Shown: piece after piece, positions 7,805 to 16,510 of the stretch
Numbering within the stretch: position 1 is the stretch's first letter
Layout: every line of letters begins with the position of its first letter
Assembly (NCBI GenBank): GCA_016715885.1
Contig: JADJXL010000015.1
Coordinates: 1 to 64,000 of the forward strand
DNA length: 64,000 bases
DNA from: Polyangiaceae bacterium
Lineage (GTDB): Bacteria; Myxococcota_A; Polyangia; Polyangiales; Polyangiaceae
Direction: 5' to 3'
Position numbers and translations under genes: made by a program
The notes under the pieces: model-generated
The model's database searches: none
Told to the model about the DNA's origin: nothing
Seen by the model: the letters and a program-made list of their open reading frames with translations, nothing else

Positions 7805-8893
7805 ATGTCGACAATTGCCGACCTTTTCAATCTTGTTGTGCCAAGGGAGAAAGCCCATCCGAACTTCTTGATCGTGAAGGAGTTCGGCGACCACATTGGC
7901 GCGCGCTTTTTGATGAACCATTTTTTCTCGGAGATGGGCGATCCAAATGGCAATTTTCGCAAAGATTTTCAAACGGGTGGCTATTATGGGCGGGTTTTCG
8001 AGATAGCTTGCTACGCAGCTCTCCGAGCATATGGATTGGAAATTGACCACAGTTTCGAGCAGCCAGACTTCATCGTTTCAGACGGGAGCGTACGCGTCGC
8101 GATTGAGGTCGCTACGACGAACCCTGTAGATCGAGTGGCTACCGACGTTACGGCGCGCGCCCTTCAAATGATCCCAATCGACGAGTTGGCCGATAAATGC
8201 CAAGAAGACCTTCCGATCCGAATCGGTCGACTTCTCAACAACAAGCTGCAGAAGCAATACTGGCAACTGCCCCAGTGCAAGGACTTGCCATTTGTGCTCA
8301 TGGTTGGACCGTTTCACGAGGCGGGTTCCAACTTCTATGTAGACGATAGCGTTGCTCGGTATCTTTATGGCATCGACGTTTTTCCTGACTGGATCGCGCG
8401 GAATGGGCTTTGGGTCCGTTCGGCGCCAATAAAGGAACATCATTACGATGGGAAGTCATGGCCATCGAATTTTTTTTCGTATCCGATGGCAGAGCATATT
8501 AGTGCGGTCATGTATTGCAATGCTTTCACAATGAGCAAATTCGTCAGGATGTCGATGATCGAGGGGTTGGCGCCGCCCTATCTTGCCGCCGTCAGGAAAG
8601 GAACAGGCTTCTTCGTCGACGACGCAGACGATGTGGGAATGGTGGAATTCGACTTCGATGTGGGAGATCCGGATGTGCCGTGTGAAACGTGGTGGGAGGG
8701 GTCGACCATCATCATGAACCCGAAGGCTCGGGTGCCATTACCGGATGATGCCCTCCCTTGCTCGAGCATTCTGCGGCTGGTAAACGAGCGCATTATCCGA
8801 ACCGTATATGGTTTCCATCCATTGGTGTCAGCCACGCATTTCGGCAGACGCGATGGTTCGACAACGGTTGATTCGTCGGACCAGCCGGAATGA
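7805..8893 (+). CDS. PD-(D/E)XK-like protein of the 'glycosaminoglycan attachment site' family
   Basis: A 362-residue soluble protein without signal peptide, starting MSTIADLFNLVVPREKAHPN behind AGGAC. The opening (LFxxVVPxEKxHPxF) and the block GRVFEIACYAALRAYGLEI, QPDFIVSDGSVRVAIEVATT are typical of a widespread uncharacterised family that databases label 'glycosaminoglycan attachment site'. PDF...(9)...IEVA fits a PD-(D/E)XK nuclease core, with Glu in the preceding helix. That nuclease reading is inference. The codon and base use is poorer in GC than the core genes, and it sits between broken genes and a toxin module, so recent acquisition is likely. Function unknown; a DNA-acting defence role is possible. 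Confidence 0.6.
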   Translation: MSTIADLFNLVVPREKAHPNFLIVKEFGDHIGARFLMNHFFSEMGDPNGNFRKDFQTGGYYGRVFEIACYAALRAYGLEIDHSFEQPDFIVSDGSVRVAIEVATTNPVDRVATDVTARALQMIPIDELADKCQEDLPIRIGRLLNNKLQKQYWQLPQCKDLPFVLMVGPFHEAGSNFYVDDSVARYLYGIDVFPDWIARNGLWVRSAPIKEHHYDGKSWPSNFFSYPMAEHISAVMYCNAFTMSKFVRMSMIEGLAPPYLAAVRKGTGFFVDDADDVGMVEFDFDVGDPDVPCETWWEGSTIIMNPKARVPLPDDALPCSSILRLVNERIIRTVYGFHPLVSATHFGRRDGSTTVDSSDQPE

Positions 8894-9060
8894 ATTGAGC
8901 AACGTCCAGGAAGGATAAAGTCGCTGCTGGTTTGGGGAATGTCCCGCTCGCCGTTGACTTTGAGCGGCGCCCAATGACCACTTGCACTTCGTCTTCGGTT
9001 TCGGGGGTTGAATACGCGGGAGCGGCGCCTGCGCGTGTCGATGAAGCGACCCGCAGCAAG

Positions 9061-9600
9061 TCATCCTTCACGATACAGGATCCCATCGTGGTGGAGTTTA
9101 CCAATTATTTCGTCAAGTTGGCGAAGCCCCGAAAGATGCTCGAAGCGATATCCAGCGTCTTTCAATGCATTTGCCACAATCTCGAGCAACCGTTTCCACT
9201 CAGAAATGAAGTCGACAGTTGCCACGACGAGCTTTGGCCGAAGTGCTAGTATTGATTCTGTCTCGCCTAAGACAGAATGCCATTGTGCGTCGATCGTGGT
9301 CGTTTCGGCGCTCCACTCGACGTTCCACGTTGCGGAAAAGGTATTCGATGGCCACTCGATGACCCGTTTACCAGTCGAATTCGACAACACGGCATCAATG
9401 AGCCCGATGACATCGTCGACCATCAGGCTAACGTCGTATTTGTAGCTGAGCGGAATGTAGATCCAATTCCACACGAGTACGGCGTATTCCGCTTCGAGTG
9501 GGAACACCGTCTGAATTGCATCTGACAGACTTTGGTCGTCGGCGTCGAAGGCCGTAAGACGGCGGGGATTGCTTGCCTGCACCGCGAATCGATAATTCAT
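9061..9600 (-). CDS. Predicted immunity protein for the 9605-10228 toxin
   Basis: The ATG at 9600 lies 4 bases after the stop of the upstream toxin gene and has a GGAG 5' of it; a longer open frame to 9726 runs back through the toxin and is not used here. The 179-residue product (MNYRFAVQASNPRRLTAFDA) is cytoplasmic, acidic and aromatic-rich (VLVWNWIYIPLSYKYDV), with no recognised catalytic motif. Tight coupling to a toxin-tip gene and the size argue for an immunity protein. Downstream to 8894 there is no convincing gene. Confidence 0.65.
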   Translation of the reverse strand: MNYRFAVQASNPRRLTAFDADDQSLSDAIQTVFPLEAEYAVLVWNWIYIPLSYKYDVSLMVDDVIGLIDAVLSNSTGKRVIEWPSNTFSATWNVEWSAETTTIDAQWHSVLGETESILALRPKLVVATVDFISEWKRLLEIVANALKDAGYRFEHLSGLRQLDEIIGKLHHDGILYREG

Positions 9601-9604
9601 GCTT

Positions 9605-10228
9605 TTACTCCGCTGGATATCCATGAAACGTTCCCGTACCATTATTGCGAACCCAGAATCGACTCGCTGGAACAGTCGTACCATCAGGCCGGTGCACGAC
9701 GGACGAGTGTCCCTTGGGTAAGTCAAACCATTGGTGTTCTCCAGGTTTTAGCGTGGCGGCCTTTTTGGCCCGCGTAGTCAAGATCCGCTCTGCTTCCCAC
9801 TGACCTTGTGGCTTTCCGAGGCTCTTTGCCGTCGCCGGCCCTTCCTTCCATCCAACGCCATGCTTACCCGACCCCAGGGCCTTTGCTTCTGGCCGTGGAG
9901 CAACATCTCCAGATTTTGCGGGTGACGCCGCTCCTCCGTTGCTGGTTCGCGGCCCGCCTGCCATGTACAATTGCGTGATCCCTCGAATCCCCGCCGCGAT
10001 ATTCGCCACGCCGCCCACCGATAGCGCTCCCCAACTCCAGACGTTGCCCTCACTATCCAGCGCAAAAGTTGCGTTCTGACCGAGGGATATCTGGACAATC
10101 TCCGGCATAGCCGCCTTGTGGGCATCGCAGGAGGGCTCCACCGGAAGCGTCGGCTCGACGCCGCCGGAACCCCCAGAGCCCCCTTCGCCTTGGGCATTGG
10201 GACCGAACGACCCGGTTGCACATCCCAA
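9605..10228 (-). CDS. Small lipoprotein-type polymorphic toxin with one RCC1-like repeat; signal sequence out of frame
   Basis: The open frame encodes a Gly-rich linker (EGGSGGSGG), one RCC1-like repeat (ISLGQNATFALDSEGNVWSWG) and a C-terminal domain (EHQWFDLPKGHSSVVHRPDG, RFWVRNNGTGTFHGYP) of the style seen at polymorphic toxin tips. TTG at 10228 is only a nominal start. Upstream, the same frame reads FKGWAIPFIASACLGC, a very good lipoprotein signal, but without a start codon. An ATG at 10280 lies one base out of frame (MRTS...). Removing one base near 10266-10269 would give a complete MRTS-FKGWAIPFIASACLGC precursor. The gene is either frameshifted or affected by a sequencing indel. Activity of the tip is not known. 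Confidence 0.55.
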   Translation of the reverse strand: MGCATGSFGPNAQGEGGSGGSGGVEPTLPVEPSCDAHKAAMPEIVQISLGQNATFALDSEGNVWSWGALSVGGVANIAAGIRGITQLYMAGGPRTSNGGAASPAKSGDVAPRPEAKALGSGKHGVGWKEGPATAKSLGKPQGQWEAERILTTRAKKAATLKPGEHQWFDLPKGHSSVVHRPDGTTVPASRFWVRNNGTGTFHGYPAE

Positions 10229-10566
10229 ACACGCGCTGGCGATAAAAGGTATCGCCCAACCCTTGAAGACTCGTTCGCATCAGTACCTCGCATGGATCGA
10301 TATGTGTTCGATGCTCGGAACATGGTTTCTTAGACTACCCCAACTGAAGATGCTTGGCTAAACGTTTGCACGCGGCAATGTGCCGCGTTACGCCGGGCAG
10401 CGGAGCGCACTTTACAACTCATGCTGCCGTTTCCGAAGAAGCGTCGAGCGTGATCCGACTTCGCAACGAGCACATTGGTGGACGCGGTAGCGCTCTATTC
10501 ATGATCGTGGAGTTTCGGCGACATCACGAGATCGTCGTCGGGCCGGCCGGGAAAGCGGTCGGGTAG

Positions 10567-12210
10567 GCGGGGTTGAGGGGCGCAAGTCGCGGCGGTTTGC
10601 GACGGCGTAAGGCCTGGCGGCCGCCACCCTCCGCCATGGCGGGCGCCAGGTAGCGGTACGAAAAACCATCGAGAAAACGCGAGGAAGTCGTTTGGCACGG
10701 CGAGCGCATAGCTCGCGTGGATGTTCGAGTCCGCGAGTCATGGTGAACACCCGCAGCCATACGCATACGAGCGTCGTCGCCCTGAGGAGAGTGTCCTTTA
10801 TCGGGTAGTGAGCGAGGTATGGTCGTCGTTTCGTGAGCGAATCGAAGGATTGAGCGATTTGCCGAAGTTCGTCGTGCGCGAAGTGGACGAGATTTACGTT
10901 GCGGGTTGCTCGAACATGGGTTCGTCCGAGTCAAGTGTACGGATTGCGGATTCGAGCGATTGGTAGGGTTTAGCTGTAAACGCAGAGGATTCTGTCCGTC
11001 GTGTTTGGGCCGCCGGATGAGCGACACGGCGGTTTGGCTGACGGAACACGTGATTCCCAGAGAGCAAATTCGGCAATGGGTGTTGACGCTGCCGTGGGAA
11101 TTGCGCGTTCGAGCGGGGTATGACCGTCAATTGTGCGCTTTGGTGTTGGATACATTCATTCGAGAATTGCAGCGAAGTTATCGATGGCGAGCGAAACGTG
11201 AATTTGGTTTACCGAGTGTGGATGATGCCTTTACGGGGATGGTGACGGTGATTCAGCGATTCGACTCGGCGTTGCGATTGAATGTTCATTTGCACACGCT
11301 GGTGCTCGATGGGGTTTACGTGAAAAGCGACGATGGTGGGCTGCGATTTCTGCGATTGCCGAGGCCGTCGGCGGACGAGGTGTACGACGTCGCATTTCGT
11401 ACGGCGAAAAAAGTGGTTGCGATGTTGGAGAAAAAGGGTCGAAGCGCTGATGGGGCGTCGCATGACGAGGGTGAAAGCGAGATCGAGCCGGCGCTTTGTC
11501 GTGTTACGACATTGCGGGCCGAGCACCGAAGACGAGGATCGTGGATGGTCCGCGCTTGGGCAAAGGAGAATGTGCGGTCGTCGTCGACGGATTCAACGTC
11601 TATGCAGGCGACAGCATCGACGGTCGGGATCGTCGGCGAATCGAGCGGATGTCGGTATTTGGCGAGGCCGCCGATAGCGATGGATCGATTGACGGAAATG
11701 GATGACGGGGAATTGCGTTATGAGTTGAAGAAAGCGTGGCGAGATGGCACGCGCTTCGTGACGCTGGGTCCGTATGAGTTGATTGCGCGAATATGCGCGA
11801 TGGTGCCTCCTCCACGATTTCACATGGTCCGATTCCATGGCGTATTGGCACCGAATTCGAGATTGCGTGAACGAGTCGTGGCATCGGCGCGGCCGTACGT
11901 GCCACCGAATGTCGAGCGACCAACGCCATTGCAATTGCCGTTGTTTGGAAAGCTCTTCGAGCAGCCGGATGCCGAAGTCAGTCACATGCGTCGAAAACCT
12001 TGGGCGTGGTTGCTTCGGCATGTGTTCGCTATCGACGTGAATGTATGTCCGAAATGCAGTGGGCGAATGAAATGGCGTGAGGTTGCATTGACGGCCGACG
12101 CCATACGCGAAGGTTTGGCAAGGGCGGGTTTCGCACGTGGGCCGCCGAAGCGGAAGAGTGCGCCGCTCGGGCAGATCTCGCTCCCGTTTGCGAAGATGCG
12201 TCGGGCGTGA
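10567..12210 (+). mobile_element. Degenerate IS91-type (HUH) insertion element, ends not resolved
   Basis: The transposase occupies 10721-12210. The preceding 150 bases have no gene and seem to be the left part of the element. I could not define oriIS/terIS ends and see no target duplication, as expected for rolling-circle IS91 elements. The stretch 10281-10720 also lacks a gene; it contains a perfect hairpin CGCGGCA-atg-TGCCGCG (10371-10387) that may be a terminator. Confidence 0.6.
10906..12210 (+). CDS. IS91-family transposase, broken by about three frameshifts
   Basis: A Zn-finger start (CTDCGF, KRRGFCPSCLGRRM), the Y2 transposase core (AVWLTEHVIPREQIRQWVLT, FDSALRLNVHLHTLVLDGVY) and the C-terminal CPKCSGRMKWREVA all identify IS91/ISCR-like transposases. 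The N-terminal part (RRPEESVLYRVVSEVW, LPKFVVREVDEIYVAG) is in another frame and joins near 10905. Inside, about 11500-11645, the expected sequence (CAVVVDGFNVYAGDSIDG) is again in another frame, and the main frame resumes at CRYLARPP. With three shifts the element is probably inactive, unless these are assembly indels. The IS sits at the edge of the tandem-repeat locus. Confidence 0.8.
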   Translation: MLEHGFVRVKCTDCGFERLVGFSCKRRGFCPSCLGRRMSDTAVWLTEHVIPREQIRQWVLTLPWELRVRAGYDRQLCALVLDTFIRELQRSYRWRAKREFGLPSVDDAFTGMVTVIQRFDSALRLNVHLHTLVLDGVYVKSDDGGLRFLRLPRPSADEVYDVAFRTAKKVVAMLEKKGRSADGASHDEGESEIEPALCRVTTLRAEHRRRGSWMVRAWAKENVRSSSTDSTSMQATASTVGIVGESSGCRYLARPPIAMDRLTEMDDGELRYELKKAWRDGTRFVTLGPYELIARICAMVPPPRFHMVRFHGVLAPNSRLRERVVASARPYVPPNVERPTPLQLPLFGKLFEQPDAEVSHMRRKPWAWLLRHVFAIDVNVCPKCSGRMKWREVALTADAIREGLARAGFARGPPKRKSAPLGQISLPFAKMRRA

Positions 12211-12443
12211 ATGGCGACGCATCTTGCGTGACGTTGCGCTCGCTTTTGCCGGCGCCAATGCACACGTGTGTCTGCCGGTCAAGAAAAATTCGACACGAGT
12301 CACTCTCGACGCTCCCCGAGCGAACCAGGACTGTGTCTAAATGCGTGCGAGTGCACAACTCCTCACGGATGACGCGTGGCGACGTACGCGCGTTAATGGC
12401 GAATTTCTGCCTTTGTTTGCCTTAGGCGCTTCCGAACCGCACA

Positions 12444-12885
12444 CATCCTCTTCTTCAGCCACGCGCGCTCCTGCGTCAGCTCCACGCGCTTCGTGCTCAA
12501 CCGCGCATGCTCTCTTCATCGACCACGCGCGCTCCTGCGTCAGGTCCACGCGCTTCGTGCTCAACCGCGCACGCTTCCTTCTTCAACCACGTGCGCTCCT
12601 GCGTCAGGTCCACGCGCTTCGTGCTCAACCGCGCATGCGCTCGTCTTCAACCACGTACGCTCCTGCCTTAGGTCCACGCGATTCGTGCTCAACCGCGCGC
12701 GTTCTGTTCATCAACCGCGTACGCTCCTTCGTCAGGTCCACACCCTTCTTTCCCAACCGCGCATGCTCTCTTCATCGACCACGTACGCTCCTGCCTCAGG
12801 TCCACGCGATTCTTTCCCAACCGCGGACGTCATCTTCATCAGTGACACGCGGTCTCGTCCCAGGATCACGCAACCCTGCATCAAC
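12444..12885. repeat. Exact-period 64-bp tandem repeat array (about 7 units)
   Basis: The anchor gctcctgcgtcagg (or a close variant) begins at 12467, 12531, 12595, 12659, 12723, 12787 and, degenerate, 12851: exactly 64 bases apart each time. Each unit also carries tccacgcgcttcgtgctcaa followed by ccgcgc; in the last two units gtgctc is replaced by tttccc. Because 64 is not a multiple of 3 the reading frame rotates, so the array is not a protein repeat although it is open in two forward frames. It ends about 90 bases before the gene at 12979. The rest of 12211-12978 shows no gene. Confidence 0.9.
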
Positions 12886-12978
12886 ACTGCACGTTTCTTC
12901 GCTGAACCCCATGCGGTCTGTGCTCGACATGCGTGTGCTGGCGCATGTAGAGTGCATCCCTTCCAGGAGGACATACGT

Positions 12979-13758
12979 ATGGCGCTCGACTTGACTACAC
13001 TTTCACCCGAAGCGCGTGCAGCGTTCATCAAAGATGGCGAACGATTCAGCTCCGAGGACACGCTCGCGCAGGCAAATCAAACATTGAATGCGTATGCAAC
13101 GCATGGCGCGAAACTGGCGGATTATGGTTTTGACCCGGCCGATGCCACGGAATTGCAGGATGCGCGCGATGGATTGATTGCAGCCGGCGTCGGGCGAGAA
13201 GCAAAGCGCACGAGCAAAAAAATCGATACCGCGGCGCATTCGGCGGCAATGCGCAATGGGCAAGGCACTCGATTGCGAGCACGCTCGGTGCTGGGTGGCG
13301 CAAAGCGAACGTTATTGGCATCCGGAAACATTGCGACGGTGCAAAAAATCGAGGCGCTTTTGGAGCGCGATTCCGTTGCGGCCGACGATGCCGAGGGGCT
13401 CGCCAAGCAGCTCGATGCATTGAAGGACATGTTGAAAGAGCAGGCGATTGCCGATGCAGCCAAAAATCGCGGTGGGCCGAAAGCCGTCACGGACCTTGGA
13501 ACGGACGCGCAGGCATTGCGAGACGCTGCCAAAGCAAAAGCGGAACCGCGGGGAACGCCTGCGGAAACCGAGCTGCTCGATTTGCTCGACGGAATCATCG
13601 TGAGTTTGGCACGTACAGCACGCGAAGCAGCCGAAGCGGCAGCGCGCGAATTGTCGGAGCCGGCCATGGCGACGGCATTCGAGCTATCGGCGCTGTACAA
13701 GCGTCGCGCAAAGAAAAAAGGCGATGAACCCACGGGCGGTGGTGGAGAAGGCGGCTGA
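12979..13758 (+). CDS. Helical protein of unknown function downstream of the 64-bp repeats
   Basis: The ATG at 12979 has a perfect AGGAGG (12965-12970); the open frame upstream only runs through the repeats and is rejected. The 259-residue product (MALDLTTLSPEARAAFIKDG) is predicted almost all alpha-helical and rich in Ala, Glu and Lys, without signal or membrane segment, ending in a Lys-rich then Gly-rich tail (GGGGEGG). Residues about 38-65 resemble the product of the gene at 3337, which is likewise preceded by a tandem array. I do not recognise the family. The charge pattern would suit a nucleic-acid-associated or scaffold role, but this is a guess. Confidence 0.7.
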   Translation: MALDLTTLSPEARAAFIKDGERFSSEDTLAQANQTLNAYATHGAKLADYGFDPADATELQDARDGLIAAGVGREAKRTSKKIDTAAHSAAMRNGQGTRLRARSVLGGAKRTLLASGNIATVQKIEALLERDSVAADDAEGLAKQLDALKDMLKEQAIADAAKNRGGPKAVTDLGTDAQALRDAAKAKAEPRGTPAETELLDLLDGIIVSLARTAREAAEAAARELSEPAMATAFELSALYKRRAKKKGDEPTGGGGEGG

Positions 13759-13888
13759 ACGACAAGCCGAGGTTGGCGCTCGCGTCGACGGCACCATGAG
13801 CTCCACCCCGTCGAACAAACGCTGTGTCCACCAAGCAACGCACGGCAACCGTTGCTCCTTGGTACTCAAACCATCTGCTGCGACAAAC

Positions 13889-14617
13889 TCATCGCGCCAG
13901 GACAAACACCGCGCCCAACACCGCCGCACACACGGTCTCCGCTCGCAGCGTGAGCGGCCCGAGCGACACGCGCGATAGACCCGCCGACAGACACGCTTCA
14001 ATCTCCGCTGCCGTGAATCCACCTTCGGGACCCACGACGAACGCAAGCTCCACGTCCGCGCCCACGTCGATGAGGTTCGCGCCGAGCGATTCCGTAGCTT
14101 GCGGATCGAGAACGAACCCAGCGACACCTTCACCGGATGCAAACATCGGCACGGCTTCGACGAGATCCATCGGCGAAGCGATCGCCGGGGCATCGCCACG
14201 ACCACACTGCCGCGCAGCCTCGATCGCGATCTTGCGCCACCGCGACGCTCGCCCACCCGCAGGCCGCGCAACGGATCGCTCCGCAAACACCGGCACCACA
14301 CGACTCACGCCAAGCTCCGTCGCATCTCGAACGATGGCGTCGAACTTGTCGCTCTTGCACGTCGCTTGAAGCAGCGTGACGCGCCGACGAGGACGCAGCG
14401 ACGCAGCTCGAACTTCGCCTACGACGAGCGCGACCGACGACCGCTCCACGCCAACGATTTCGGCGTCTGCTTCGAGCGCTTGATCGGGATCGAAGAGCAC
14501 CAGGCGATCACCTTCGCGCATGCGATGCACACGCGCGACGTAGCGCGAAGCGTCTTCATCCAGGATCGTGCGACCCGATTGAATGCGCAGAGCGGGAACG
14601 CGCAGAGGACCTTTCAT
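13889..14617 (-). CDS. rsmE: 16S rRNA (uracil-1498-N3)-methyltransferase RsmE
   Basis: The 242-residue product has the RsmE layout: an N-terminal PUA-like part (YVARVHRMREGDRLVLFDPD), then the SPOUT methyltransferase with LLQATCKSDKFDAIVRDATE, IAIEAARQCGRG and the knot signatures VVGPEGGFTAAEIEA and LGPLTLRAETVCAAVLG. It methylates U1498 of 16S rRNA with S-adenosylmethionine. Its ATG overlaps the prmA stop (ATGA), and the pair is a common conserved arrangement. It is the last gene of the leftward operon. Confidence 0.95.
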   Translation of the reverse strand: MKGPLRVPALRIQSGRTILDEDASRYVARVHRMREGDRLVLFDPDQALEADAEIVGVERSSVALVVGEVRAASLRPRRRVTLLQATCKSDKFDAIVRDATELGVSRVVPVFAERSVARPAGGRASRWRKIAIEAARQCGRGDAPAIASPMDLVEAVPMFASGEGVAGFVLDPQATESLGANLIDVGADVELAFVVGPEGGFTAAEIEACLSAGLSRVSLGPLTLRAETVCAAVLGAVFVLAR

Positions 14618-15510
14618 GCTGCCCTGAATGCGATGGCAACCCAGTCGTCGCCCGAGCCGTCACCACGACGACGCGTTTCGACATAGGCAAGCGATCGAGC
14701 GAGCGACGTGTAACGCGTGACGACCTCGTCGTGCTCGGCGGCAAGGATGCCCGACAAAATCAGAAGTCCTCGAGGTGCGACGACACGCGCGAGATCATCC
14801 GCGATCACGCGAAGCACCTTCGTTTCGATGTTGGCGAGCACGATCGGATACGTCGTCGTGATCGTCTCGACGGTCGCTTCACGCACGACGACGCGATCGG
14901 TCAGCTTGTTGCGTTCGGCGTTTTCACGAACGACGTCGATGACTTCCGGATCGTTGTCGATGCAGAGCGCATCACGCGCGCTGTAAATGAGCGCGACGAG
15001 CGCGAGGATGCCGCTGCCCGTGCCGACATCGAGGACGCTCACGCCTGCAAGCGACTGCCGATGGTCGTGCAAGAGCTCGGACACGAGAGCCGTCGTTGCA
15101 TGGAGCCCCGTGCCGAAAGCGCGCCCTGGTTCGAGCTCCAGCACATGTTCGTCCGATCGTTTGTGCTCATAAGAAACCCAAGGTGGGACGATCGTGATCG
15201 ATGGTGTGAGCGCGAAAGGTTCGAAGTGTTCTTTCCAGGCATCACGCCAAGCGTCACCCACGATCTCTTCGATGCGCGGCGACATGTCCGGGTCTTGTTC
15301 GGTCAGAGCTGCGATGGCGGCGTCGGCTTCTTCGCGCGAAGCAAAACTGCCCACGAGTGTGACTTTGCCCTGGGCTGCGGACTTGGAGAGTGTTTGATCG
15401 TCGCGTTCTTCGACGCCCATCGCACCGAGGTCGAAGAGCAACGCGGAGAGCTCGTCGGCGCTGTCGCGAGCGACGTCGATGGCAACGAAGGGGTAAACGG
15501 GGTCGGTCAT
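14614..15510 (-). CDS. prmA: Ribosomal protein L11 methyltransferase PrmA
   Basis: A 298-residue protein with the PrmA N-terminal domain followed by the class I methyltransferase: WVSYEHKRSDEHVLELEPGR, AFGTGLHATT, SVLDVGTGSGILALVAL and IVLANIE in the NI..-type substrate loop. It trimethylates lysines and the N-terminus of ribosomal protein L11. It overlaps rsmE by 4 bases and lies 35 bases downstream of the TPR protein gene. Confidence 0.95.
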   Translation of the reverse strand: MTDPVYPFVAIDVARDSADELSALLFDLGAMGVEERDDQTLSKSAAQGKVTLVGSFASREEADAAIAALTEQDPDMSPRIEEIVGDAWRDAWKEHFEPFALTPSITIVPPWVSYEHKRSDEHVLELEPGRAFGTGLHATTALVSELLHDHRQSLAGVSVLDVGTGSGILALVALIYSARDALCIDNDPEVIDVVRENAERNKLTDRVVVREATVETITTTYPIVLANIETKVLRVIADDLARVVAPRGLLILSGILAAEHDEVVTRYTSLARSLAYVETRRRGDGSGDDWVAIAFRAA

Positions 15511-15545
15511 GTCGGGAGCAAGGTTGGCAGTGCTTGCTGAAGAAG

Positions 15546-16448
15546 CTACTCGCGCACGCTGATCGTGACGGTCGAGCTCCGCTGTTGCAGCAGGAAGTAC
15601 GTGGCCGCGACACCTCCGCCAACGACGGCCAAGCTCACGGGAACCCAGAACCAGGGGCTCGAGAGCACGCCTCCCTTTTTCTCCGGCGCGGGCACGACGA
15701 TGCGTAGCGGAGTTGCAACGTCACCACGCGACGTGAGCGGCAAGCCGCCCTTGTCGATGGCTTGCAGGTAGTACTCGACAAACGGGGGTTTTACGGCGGC
15801 TTTGGGAATTTCAGCGCGAAATTCGCCGAGCGTGAAGCTGACCGAAGCGGTGGAAAACTTTCCTTCGGAGCCGGATCGATAGGCGAGCGTCATGCCTCGA
15901 ACGCGTCCGTCGGGATCTTCCACGCGGCCGGTGAGTTTGATGATCGAGCCAGGTGGAACCTGCGCTGGCGACGAGTGCATGATGCGAACGGGTTTTTCGA
16001 CGGGTGCGTCGATTTTCTCTTTGCCGGGTTTGCCCTCGGCTTCCCACTTGTCGCGCGTGGCCTTGAAGAAGTCGCGAAAACGCGGCGATTCGGTTGGCGC
16101 AAGCTTGTACGTTTCGTCGAGCACGAGCAGGCCGCGCACGGCAGCATCGGCCTCGTCGTTGCGCTTCAAGACGATGTAGTTGTAGGCAAGCAGGCGATAG
16201 ATTTCGATCTTCTCTTGCTTCGTGGATCCAGGCCGCAAGAGCGCTGCGGACAAAGTCTGGATGGACTCTTCGTACTCGGCGTCGTCGAAGAGCTCACTGC
16301 CGCGTTGGATGAGCGACGAAACGCTCGATTTGGCGTCCTTCGCAGCGGGTTGAGCGATGGCGGGCCGAGGTACCGCGACGAGCAGAGCGGCATGACACGA
16401 GGCGACGAGGGCGAGCGTCGCGGCAGCACGAGGCCAGACGAAGCGCAT
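15546..16448 (-). CDS. Exported TPR-containing protein with C-terminal membrane anchor
   Basis: The start at 16448 (MRFVWPRAAATLALVASCHA) puts a signal peptide at the N-terminus; a GTG at 16466 would add six residues. About 300 residues: TPR-like helices (RGSELFDDAEYEESIQTLSA, LLAYNYIVLKRNDEADAAVR), then an Ig-like region, and near the end a transmembrane segment (WFWVPVSLAVVGGGVAATYFL). This style is frequent in myxobacterial envelope proteins; no enzymatic motif is seen. It lies between a phosphatase and prmA in one operon. Function unknown. Confidence 0.75.
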   Translation of the reverse strand: MRFVWPRAAATLALVASCHAALLVAVPRPAIAQPAAKDAKSSVSSLIQRGSELFDDAEYEESIQTLSAALLRPGSTKQEKIEIYRLLAYNYIVLKRNDEADAAVRGLLVLDETYKLAPTESPRFRDFFKATRDKWEAEGKPGKEKIDAPVEKPVRIMHSSPAQVPPGSIIKLTGRVEDPDGRVRGMTLAYRSGSEGKFSTASVSFTLGEFRAEIPKAAVKPPFVEYYLQAIDKGGLPLTSRGDVATPLRIVVPAPEKKGGVLSSPWFWVPVSLAVVGGGVAATYFLLQQRSSTVTISVRE

Positions 16449-16510
16449 GTGGCAAAGGGTATCCACAAACGCGTGAAAAAGGCGAGTTTATGCGCGCGGC
16501 AGGCGGGGTT

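Noticed and set aside
8793..9104. Minus-strand frame of 103 codons containing STPETEDEVQVVIGRRSKST
   Set aside because: Somewhat protein-like but overlaps the immunity gene end, has no ribosome site and no recognisable family. It may be a remnant of an older toxin cassette; not supported as a gene.
3440..12885. CRISPR arrays as an explanation for the two repeat arrays
   Set aside because: The repeats are contiguous and units vary throughout; there are no unique spacers and no cas genes.
12341..12978. Long forward frames through the 64-bp repeats, apparently extending the 12979 gene
   Set aside because: The 64-base period rotates frames, the product is repetitive without start signals, and the 12979 gene has its own perfect AGGAGG and ATG.
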